A stretch of DNA of 64,000 nucleotides from Bradyrhizobiaceae bacterium (GTDB lineage Bacteria > Pseudomonadota > Alphaproteobacteria > Rhizobiales > Xanthobacteraceae): contig JADYXZ010000019.1 in assembly GCA_020853885.1 (NCBI GenBank), positions 248,001 to 312,000 of the forward strand, in the 5' to 3' direction. Shown one piece after another: positions 53,640 through 62,400 of the stretch (position 1 is its first letter; each line of letters begins with the position of its first letter). Both the position numbers and the translations under genes were made by a program. Below the pieces are notes generated by a model. It was not told the origin of the DNA, made no database searches, and was given only the letters and a program-made list of their open reading frames with translations.

Positions 53640-54725
53640 ATGGCAGTCGGTTGCACGGCAGCGTGGATCCACTCCGCTCATGCCCGCGTAAGCGGGCATC
53701 CAGAGCGGCGTGTGCATTCCATTGCAGCCCTGGATTCCCGCTTGCGCGGGAATGAGCGGAGCGTTGTCTGGCACGGCGCGTTTGTGCTCGCGTTCGCGCT
53801 TGCGTTTTCGCTCGCCGGGGGGGCGGCGGTGGCGGCGCCAAAGAAGCCGGCTCCGGCGCCGGGGGCGCTGGCAGCGGGGAGCGCGCCCGCGCGGTTCTTC
53901 ACGCTCAACGAATTGCTCGCCCGCGGCGACCGCCCCGGCGCCGGCGGCCTCGCGTCCATCGAAAAGACGAACACGGCGACCGACGCCGATGCGAATTCTT
54001 CCGTCGCCGGGCCGGAGCCGTTCGGGCTCTATGCCTTCCGCGCGCCGGAAGGCGCGCTGTGGGTCAAGTGGCGCGCGCTCGAAGCTGACATCAAGACGGA
54101 AGCTGCTGCGTTCGCGCAGTGCGCCGCCGACGCGAAATCCTGCACCCCGGAAGCCGCGCGCTTTGCCGCCATCGTCGAGGAGACCAAGGCCCGCGACGGC
54201 CGCGCCCGCCTCGAGACCGCGAACCGCCTCGTCAACGGCGCGCTCCGCTACGTCAACGACTACGAGCAGCACGGCGTCGCCGACCGCTGGACCGCGCCGC
54301 TCGGCGCGCTGGCGGCGGGCCAGGGCGACTGCGAGGAATACGCGGTGACGAAGTTCGCAGTGCTGCGCGCGGCGGGCGTCGCCGAGAGCGAGATGCGCCT
54401 CGTGCTTGTGCGCGACATGCAGATCCGCGTCGACCACGCCGTGCTCGCCGTGCGCGCGGGTGCGGGCTGGCTCGTGCTCGACAACCGCAGGGGCACGGTG
54501 GTCGAGACCGCGGACGTGCGCCACTACCAGCCGCTCTACGCGGTCGGCGCCGGCGGCGTGAAGCTCTTTGCCGCGCCCTATGCCAACTGGGGCGAGGGCG
54601 AGGTCGGCGAGTTCGCCGCCTGGACGCTGCGCGGCAGCGACGGCGAGCCATTCGCCGCCGGCTGGACGCTGCGCGGGATCGACGGCGGCACGCTCGACAT
54701 CGAGCCGGCGGCGGCGAGCTTCTGA
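53640..54725 (+). CDS. LapG-like periplasmic transglutaminase-fold cysteine protease (BTLCP)
   Basis: The frame encodes up to 361 residues. The catalytic domain has Cys231 in GDCEEYAVTKF, His266 in RVDHAVLAVR and Asp281 in VLDNRRG. That is the bacterial transglutaminase-like cysteine proteinase pattern of LapG, which cleaves a giant adhesin to release it from the cell. A hydrophobic export segment (VLAFALAFSLAGGAAVAA, from about 53784) precedes the mature part. Residues ~12-41 translate a family A dispersed repeat, so the ATG at 53640 is doubtful. The GTG at 53784 would give a signal peptide without a basic N-region. It lies in the secretion operon, consistent with the role. Confidence 0.83.
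   Translation: MAVGCTAAWIHSAHARVSGHPERRVHSIAALDSRLRGNERSVVWHGAFVLAFALAFSLAGGAAVAAPKKPAPAPGALAAGSAPARFFTLNELLARGDRPGAGGLASIEKTNTATDADANSSVAGPEPFGLYAFRAPEGALWVKWRALEADIKTEAAAFAQCAADAKSCTPEAARFAAIVEETKARDGRARLETANRLVNGALRYVNDYEQHGVADRWTAPLGALAAGQGDCEEYAVTKFAVLRAAGVAESEMRLVLVRDMQIRVDHAVLAVRAGAGWLVLDNRRGTVVETADVRHYQPLYAVGAGGVKLFAAPYANWGEGEVGEFAAWTLRGSDGEPFAAGWTLRGIDGGTLDIEPAAASF
53673..53761. repeat. Dispersed inverted repeat, family A, within the 5' end of the LapG-like frame
   Basis: TCCGCTCATGCCCGCGTAAG with CGGGCATCCAGAG and, 25 bases on, CCTGGATTCCCGCTTGCG with CGGGAATGAGCGGA form two hairpin halves in inverted orientation. It lies immediately before the export-signal codons of the LapG-like gene. 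It is translated in the annotated frame as a stretch typical of read-through repeat sequence. Confidence 0.85.
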
Positions 54726-54730
54726 ACCAA

Positions 54731-54800
54731 AGCGCGAAGCAATCCAGGCGATTGGCGTGCCGTCCGGATTGCTGCGGCGGCTTCGCCGCCTCGTAATGAC
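54731..54800. repeat. Dispersed repeat, family C
   Basis: GCGCGAAGCAATCCAGGCGA is followed by GGATTGCTGCGGCGGCTTCG and CCGCCTCGTAATGACGGACG. It shares the AAGCAATCCAGGCG and inverted GCGGCGAAGCCGCC cores with the unit at 44353-44470. It fills the gap between the LapG-like and glycosyltransferase-like genes. Confidence 0.78.
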
Positions 54801-54869
54801 GGACGGACTACTTCGCCCCTGATCCATCGCGTATAAGAGGTGGATTGGGCGCGAACCCGGGAGCCTTCC

Positions 54870-55772
54870 GTGAGCAAGATCTGCGTCGCGACGCCGGCCT
54901 ACGGCGACACGGTCTATACGCCCTATGTGCAGAGCCTGCTGCGGCTGCAGCGCGCGCTCATGCGCCGCGGCGACCAGATGCAGCACGTGTCGATCTCCTT
55001 CGCCGAGGTGAGCGAGGCGCGCAACTTCCTGCTCACCTACTGGTTCGACAAGACCGACGCCTCGCACATTCTCTTCGTCGACGCCGACATGGGCTTCGAG
55101 CCGCAGCTCGTATTCGACATGCTGGCGCTCGAAAAGCCGATGGTCGGCATGATCTATCCCCGCCGGCAGGTCGATCTCGCGCGCATCGCCGAGCTTGCCG
55201 CCAAGGGCGAGCCGCCGGCGCGCGCGATCGCCCGCGCGCACGACTTCATCATCCGCCCGCTCAAGGGCAAGACGCCCCGCCGCGAGCGCGGCTTCCTCGA
55301 GGTGGAGGGCTGCGGCGCCGGGCTCCTGCTCGTCTCGCGCGGCTGCATCGCGGAGATGCTGAGGAAGCGGCCGCTGCTTTCCGACCGTGCGGCGAAGAAG
55401 AACTCGCCGCTCGCCCGCGATCTCGACCGGCTGATCCGCGCCTTCGACCCGCTCACCGTCGACGGCGCGCGGCTGTCGGAGGATTTCTCGTTCTGCCACC
55501 GCTGGCACGCGCAATGCGGCGGCGAGATCTGGGCGCGCGCCGACCGGGCGGTGACGCACATCGGCCCGCACCGCTTCGAGAGCCGGTACGCCGACGCCGG
55601 CGGCGGCCAGCGTGTCGAACTCGCTTCGCAGCCGCTCGCGCTGCACGTCGGCGGCGAGGCGGGCGACGGCGCGCTCACGGTGAAGGAAGGCGAGGGGCCG
55701 AAGGTCATCAGGGGCAGGCTCAACATTCCGAAGCCCGTGAAGAAGGCGGAAAAGGGCGGGGCGAAGGCGTAA
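54870..55772 (+). CDS. Glycosyltransferase-like (GT-A, DxD) protein of the secretion locus
   Basis: This 300-residue cytoplasmic protein starts SKICVATPAYGDTVYTPYVQSLLRLQ. It has a nucleotide-sugar type DAD motif in HILFVDADMGFEPQLVFDML, and GMIYPRRQVDL and GFLEVEGCGAGLLLVSR in the second half. SEDFSFCHRWHAQCGGEIW resembles the acceptor-side motif of Anp1/GT-A enzymes. The C-terminus is Lys-rich (KPVKKAEKGGAKA). The GTG start has GGGAG 5-6 bases upstream. Its position between the LapG-like gene and the adhesin suggests it may modify a surface or secreted product, but no direct evidence links it to the adhesin. Confidence 0.7.
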   Translation: MSKICVATPAYGDTVYTPYVQSLLRLQRALMRRGDQMQHVSISFAEVSEARNFLLTYWFDKTDASHILFVDADMGFEPQLVFDMLALEKPMVGMIYPRRQVDLARIAELAAKGEPPARAIARAHDFIIRPLKGKTPRRERGFLEVEGCGAGLLLVSRGCIAEMLRKRPLLSDRAAKKNSPLARDLDRLIRAFDPLTVDGARLSEDFSFCHRWHAQCGGEIWARADRAVTHIGPHRFESRYADAGGGQRVELASQPLALHVGGEAGDGALTVKEGEGPKVIRGRLNIPKPVKKAEKGGAKA

Positions 55773-56433
55773 GTTCCTGGAGCGCATCTATCTCCGCTCA
55801 TTCCCGCGAAAGCGGGAATCCAGAACGCCTGGGTCCCCGCTTTCGCGGGGACGAGCGATCGGGTTGCGCCGGAGACAGGATTTCAGATGTCCATTTCAAA
55901 CAGCCGCGCTCGTTCCCGCGATGCGTTTGCATCCGAGGCATCGGCAGTTTTCCCCTCTTGAGAGGGGAGATGGAGCGCCGTCGGGCGCTACATCGTATTG
56001 TCTGCACCTCCTTGCGGAGGCGCGCGCCTTGCGGCGCTCCATCGCGGCTTTTCTGCCCCCGGGGCCGTACTTCCTCGACTCGGTGCGGGACGCTCATCAC
56101 GCCCCTGATCCGGCGGCTTTCGCCGCCTTCGCCCTGTCGAGTCCAGCCATCGAAGGCAGAGCGGTCTTAGTGCCGCCCGGCCGGCGACCCGGGGTCTCCC
56201 GGTGCGCGGCTTGCGAGGCCACGCAGCGGGCGCCGCACTTCGCTCCGCCATCCAGACGCCTCTAGAAGACGCCCCTCGGTGAGCGAGATGCGAGGAATAT
56301 AAACCTGCCTGGAAGGGTGGGAATAAATAAATCCTGCCGGACGGAATTCCGAGCCCATGCAGGCGGTTGCCGGGAAATTCCGGGGAACAACGCGTTTCTT
56401 TATGCGGGGCGGGCGCGCCGGGGCGCACAAACG
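55773..56433. other. 660-base non-coding region with repeats between convergent genes
   Basis: A family A repeat unit lies at 55793-55859 (CCGCTCATTCCCGCGAAAGC...CCCGCTTTCGCGGGGACGAGC). Further on, CCCCTCTTGAGAGGGG (around 55955) is a perfect palindrome. About 56140-56280 is a GC-rich stretch whose frames give only Arg/Ala/Pro-rich sequence with no family motif, typical of another dispersed element. Frames of 100-164 codons here (for example minus strand 55988-56482) look spurious. The first sequence with clear function is the terminator at 56434. Confidence 0.6.
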
Positions 56434-56459
56434 AAAAGGGGCGCCCGAAGGCGCCCCTT
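56434..56459 (-). terminator. Rho-independent terminator of the giant adhesin gene
   Basis: AAGGGGCGCC (56436-56445) pairs with GGCGCCCCTT (56450-56459), a 10-bp stem with a CGAA loop (plus-strand reading). On the minus strand the hairpin is followed by TTTT (56437-56434). It lies 30 bases after the adhesin stop codon. Confidence 0.88.
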
Positions 56460-56488
56460 CTCTGCACAATCTCGCGCATCACACGTGA

Positions 56489-59400
56489 CTAGACCACATT
56501 GACCGTCACGCCTGTAGCAACGAACAGGTAAGCGTCTTCATTTTGGCTCGGGTTTGTTCCCGAAGTGACGTAGGACCACGCGGTATAGCCTGCTGGAGCG
56601 TTACTCATAGTCGGAGCCAGCACCCAGTTGCCGGTATCAATCTCCACAAGATTGAGCGTGTCGCTCGCATCGCCGTCGATGCGCAATGCTTCTTGGGTGC
56701 CGAATCCATTCCCGTTGTTAGCGTGAGTCGCACCAGACATACTCTTCACGTCGTTGACATCGAGGGTGAAAGTGCTGGTCCCAACGCTACCGTCACTGTT
56801 CAGCATCGAGAGTGTCTCAATGTTGGTGAAGTTGTCAGGGAGCGCCGTGAAGTCGATTACTCCACTCATCACTAGCACATCGCCGCGGCTCGCATTGATC
56901 GCACTGCTATGTGTGCCACCGTCGATAATATCATTAGTGTCGGCGACAAAAAGATCATTGCCGGATTCGCCGAGCATGACATCGGCACCGGCACCGCCAT
57001 TCAGCGTATCATCGCCAGACCCGCCGATCAGAAGGTCGTTGCCATCGCCACCGTTCAGCGTATCGTTGCCACCGTTGCCGAACAGCAGGTCGTTACCGGT
57101 ATTACCCGTGAGCGTTTCATCATTATTGTCGCCGGCAAGGATCGTATTAACACCTGCGGGCGCCTGACGATTGCTGTCCTGGTCGGTACTGAGCACATAA
57201 GGATCGGAGCCGAGGTCGTACCCACCAAAAGTGGCGCCGCCCAAGAAGCGAATGGATTCCACAACGCCGGCGGTGCCGTCAAAGTGGTTGTTGACGGCGA
57301 TCGTTGTGCTGCCGACGGTGATGTCGAGGTTTCCGTCGTCTCCATCGGTGTTGTCATCGATGAAATTCAACGCCGTCAGCGCGCTTCCCGCCGCCATGAT
57401 GTAGATACGGTCGTTGGTTCCGCCGGCGTCGTTGATCGTGTTGGAGCCATCGTTTGTATCAAAGCCGAAGATATCGTTGCCCGTCCCCGAATTGATCGTG
57501 TCGGTGCCGCCGCCCGGCAGGAATACGTCGAGGCCGCCGTTGCCAGTGAACGTATCGCCGTCATTGTCGCCAACGAAGATTTCATCTGACGACGTGCCGG
57601 TGATACTGTTTTGGTCTTGAGTGACCGTGACGCTGGCGTTGGTTCCCGCGGTTCCATCGTGAGCGATGTACTGGAACGAGCCGTCGTTGGACGGGCCGCT
57701 GTTGGTGTTATCGCCGTCGATCGTGATGAAGCCGTTCGTCCCGGTGCCGGCAGTGTGCACCGCGGTCAAACCAGACGGACTCCCCGGCACGACTTGAGAG
57801 ATATCGAGCGGATCGCCGTCCGGATCGGTGTCGTTCGCGAGGAAAGCCCATTCCGGAACATTGAACGCCGTGCCGCCCCAGTTCTTCAGGACGATGTCGT
57901 TCTGCGGCGTCGGGGCGAGGTTGTCCGGCTCCGGCACATCCAGCACATCGATCGTCAGCGTCGCCGACGCCGTGTCGCCGTCGCCATCGATGATGTAGTA
58001 GGTGAACGTTTCCTGGTCATTGTCAGGAACGTCCTCCGGCGCCGAGTACGCCCAGTCGCCGGCGTCGTTCGAGCCGTTGTCGGCGAAGTGGAAGGTCAAG
58101 GTGCCGCCGAGCGCGGTCGTCACGACAACGTACTTGCCGCCGTTCGTCACCAGCGCGTGGCCCGGATCGGCGGTGCCCGACGGCGTGATCGTGTTGTTGC
58201 CGTCGAACGTATAGAGCCTGCCGTCGATCTCGACCGACTTGATGTAACCGCCATCAGCGCCGAAGCCGTCGTCATCGCCGCCAGGCGAGCCGGCGTCGTC
58301 GATGCCGTTGTTGCCAAGCAGGACGTTGCCGGAGATCGCGTTGAGGTCGCCAACCGTGCCGAGCAGCGCCGGCAGCATGTCCTCGAAAGTGGCGAGAGAG
58401 ATCGGGCTGTCGTTGGTGTTGTCGAGCACGTCGAGCAGGTTCGCACCGGCCGCGGACACGCTGCCCACGCCGAAGGCATGGATCTCGAGGTCGAGGTCGT
58501 CGATCAACTGGTTGAAGCTGACGGCCGCACCCGCCGGGTCGACGGCCATGAACGTCGACATCGTGGAAATATTCGTTTCCGTGATGCTGCCCGCGGTCGG
58601 ATCGCCGTCCGTGAAGAAGTAGAACACGTTCTTGAAGCCGTCGGCCCCGTTCACGGTGTTGAGGTAGTTCCGCACCGAGATGAGACCCGCCTCGTAGTTC
58701 GTGCCGCTGCCGAGCACCGTGCCCGGATCGAAGATGCTGCCGTTGATGTTGTTGATCGAGTTTGTGAACAACGTCATCAGCGTGTTGATCTCGGCGGGCG
58801 TATCGTAGTGACGCGTTCCCGCGGCGTCGGCCTGGCCGCGGAAGCGGATGAGCTCGACCGAGAAGTTGGCGCCGGCATCGATATAGGCCTGCGTCATTGA
58901 GTGGAACGCAGTCAGTGCCTGCACCATCTGCGCATCGGAGATGCTCGCCGACACGTCGATCAGGTAGGTGAGGTGGAAGCTCGGCACCTCATTGCCACCT
59001 TCCGTGACTTCGGCGGAATCGTCCTGCGCCTCCGGCACGTCGTCGATGACGGTGATGGAGCCGGAGAGCGGGATCGCCGGCAGGACGCCGTCGGTCACCG
59101 AGATCACGGAGCCGAGATCGATCTCGATGTTCTCTTCCGTGGCCGGCCCGCCTGAAGTCGGCGTCGGATGGTCGACCTTGTCGTAGAGCGTGAAGGTGTA
59201 ATTGCCGTCCGCCGTTATCTCGAGCGAGAAGATGACGCGGTCCACGCCTTCGTCGTAGCCGGCGCCGCCGCCGCTCTCATCGACATAGCCGATCACCACA
59301 CCCGAAGGCAGCTCGTGATAGAGAACCGGATCGCCGCCGGACGTGAGCCCGCCGCCAACCGTCTTCTGCACCTGCTCGCCTTCGAAATTGGCCGCGTCGA

Positions 59401-62400
59401 ATGCGAAGACGTAGCTGCCGTCGCCGCCGGTCACGACAAAGGTGCCGGTCTTGACGTTGGTAACGTTGCCGAAGTTGCCCGGGTCAACATCGGTGTCGAG
59501 CAGGCCCGCATCGTCTTCGTCCTCGTTGCCGGACGCCGTGATCGCAAAGCTGCTCGACGTCGCCGACGCCGGCTGCAGGTGCTCCTCCTCAACCGTGCCG
59601 GCGAAGGTGCCGCTGACGCTCAGCGGCGGCGGCGGCGGCGGATTGATGCCGATCTCGATCGTGCTCTGGACCGTATCGCCGTCTTCGTCCATGGCGAGGA
59701 TCGGCAGCGAGATGTCGAACGGATCGAGCGTGTTGACCGTGCGGATCGAGATGTCGCCGAGGTCGAAGGTCGCGCCGCCGCCATAGGCGACTTCCAGCGC
59801 CTCGAAGCTCTGGTCCGAGGTGACTTCGTAGTACCATCCCTGCTGCATACCGGCGACTGTGACGATGCCGCCGTTCTCCGTGATCGTCAGGCCGTTAGTG
59901 CCGCTGAGGATCTGGACCGCGCCCGGCTGCGTGGGGTCGCTGCTGTAGACCTTCACTGCCGCGGCGGTGAGCGGAACCGGCACATCGCCGTTGGGGTCGA
60001 GGATCAGCGTCTGGTCATGGTCCGTGTTGTAGGCGCGGATCACCAGCGTCGTCGGGTCGCCGGACTGCGTCTGCACGACCTGCTGCGAGATGTAGTTGAC
60101 GGGGTTGTAGGTGCCGAAGTTGAACCCGCTCTGGCTGATCGGCGCCGTGTTGTCGACGGTGATGCCGGTCACGAAGTCGAAGCGGATGAACTCGTTCGAG
60201 CCGATCGACTGCGCGTTACCCACAGCCAGCCGGCCATTGCTGCTGTTGACGGTCGCCTGCGCCGCGCCGAGCGCACCCGTGATGATAATGCCGTCGGACG
60301 GTAGCGTTACCGACTGCGTCAGCGCGTAGCCGTTGGAGTTGCCGCCGGAGATGCCATTGGCCTGGACGTCGAAACTGAATTCCTCGCCGTTGCGGATCGT
60401 GCCTTCGAGGTCGACCGTATAGGTGTCGTTCTCGACGTCGAGCGTGACGGTGAAGCCGATGTCGCCGTCCCCGGTCTTCGCGACCAGCTTGTGCCCGTTG
60501 TCCTCGGTGAAGAGGAACAACTGCTCGCCGCCGAGGAACAGATCGTTGCCGTTCTTGTCCTTGGCCGGCACGCCCTGCTGGGCGAGGGTGAACACGACAT
60601 TGCCGATCTCGTCGGCGCCGACCGCCTCGGCGAACTCAAGGTCGAAGGTCTGCGCGTCGGAGGTGCCGGACACGCCGGAGTTCTCCAGCTCCGCCGCTTC
60701 CGGGGTAAAGGCGACCGGAATGTCGTCGATCACCTCGACCTTCACGTTCTGGAAGACGTGCTTGTCCGCCGGATCCTGGCTCTGCGCGTACTGTTCATCG
60801 ACGACGTTGAACACGCCGCCGAGGTCGATCGTCATGATGCCTTCTTGGTTGTCGACGCCGATCGGCCCACCCGGCGGGGGAAGGGTATACGGGTGGTGGT
60901 CGATCTGGTCGAGCAGCGTGAAGACGAACGAGCCGTCGGTGGTATCGAGCTCGATCTTGAAGATGATGCGGTCGTCCGTCTCAAGATCGTGCGGGTCGCC
61001 GTCATCGTTCGCGACGCCGTACAAGATCGTCGCATCGTTGGGGTCGCGGACGAAATAGACCGGAATGCCCTTCGACAGGACCTGTATGCCGCCGAGGGTA
61101 AAGCGCACGGGCGTGCCGTCGGCGACTTCATAGCCCCAGGTCCGGGTGCCGTCGCCGCCGGTGATCGCGAGCGTGCCCGAGGTGATGTTGGTGGTGACGT
61201 TAAAGTCGCCGGGCGTATCGTTGTCCTCATCCGGGCTGGCGGTAGTGTCTTCGTTGCCCTTCGAGCCCTGAATGTTGCTCCCGTCGCCGGGGAAAGCGGC
61301 ATTCATATTGTTGAGATGCTCTTCCTCGACGATGCCCACGAAGGGATCGGGCGTCCCGAAGGGAGTGTCGACATTGATGATGCTGATCGGCTGGTCGGCG
61401 TCGTCGTAGTCGCCGTCGCCATCGGTGATGCGGTACGCAAAGTCCGCAATGGTGTTGCTGGGCACGGCCGCGACGGGCGTGAAGGTCCAGTTGCCGTCGG
61501 CCTTGAACGTGAAGGTGCCCACGCCCGCGACGACGAACTCGTACACACCGCCGCCGAGGGGAGTGCCGGTCGTGATATCGGTGATCCCGCTGTAGCCGCC
61601 GAGGCCGTCCGGCAGCCAGACGTGCGTGAGCGTCGCGTCGTCCGAGCCCTGGGTGTCGTTCGTAAGGACGTTGCCAGAGATCTGCGCGCCGCCCTCGTCG
61701 ACGGTTTGCGCCGGATCGTCGACCGCCAGCGGGCCGTCGTCCTGGAATTCGATCTCGAGGGACGTGCTGCTGGTCTTCGACACGGAATCGTTGTCGGCGT
61801 CGGTCGCGGTGGCCGTGACGAAGACGAGATTTCTCAGGAACACCGAATCGTCATGCGCCGCGCTCGTGGAGCCGACGACCAGGTGGTGCAGCGCGTGGAA
61901 CTGCTGCACGATGATGTCGCCATTGCCGTCGAAGCCGATCGCGAAGGCAAGCGTGCCTTCTCCGATCGCGTTACCGGTCCACCCTTCGATCACGCCGTTG
62001 TTGTCGTAGAGCTTGATCTGGTTGACCGTATCACCCGTGACATAGAGGCCGGAGAGTGTGCCGTTGTGCAGGCCGCCGCCGGCATTTGTCAGCAAGTAGA
62101 GAAGCGCGTCGCTCGCCTTGGGTCCGTCTGCGCCGAAGCTCACCGAGAACAGGGCAGCTACCGATGCAGCGGGAATCGTGCGCTGGCCGAAGGGCATCTC
62201 GCCGTCGACCAAGGTCTGTCCGAGCGCATCGTCGATTGTGGGATTGGCATCGCCGGACTTTGGACCGACGGTCTCGTCGAGCACGATCTGGATCGACCCG
62301 GTGTCCGTGGATTCGATCACCGGCGTATCGTCGTCGACCTTGATCGCGAAGCTGCCGTCGACGGAGTCGTTGTCGCTGTCCGTCACGCGGTAGGAGATGT

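Noticed and set aside
53673..53761. CRISPR-like spaced repeats
   Set aside because: The units are inverted pairs with variable centres rather than evenly spaced direct repeats, and no cas genes are present.
55988..56482. 164- and 100-codon minus-strand frames between the GT-like and adhesin genes
   Set aside because: The translations are low-complexity and the region contains palindromes and dispersed-repeat sequence; they also include the adhesin terminator.
57611..60304. Long plus-strand frames of 429 and 378 codons opposite the adhesin
   Set aside because: They mirror the Asp/Gly-rich adhesin codons, yielding Arg/Val/Ala-rich sequence, and have no motif or Shine-Dalgarno.
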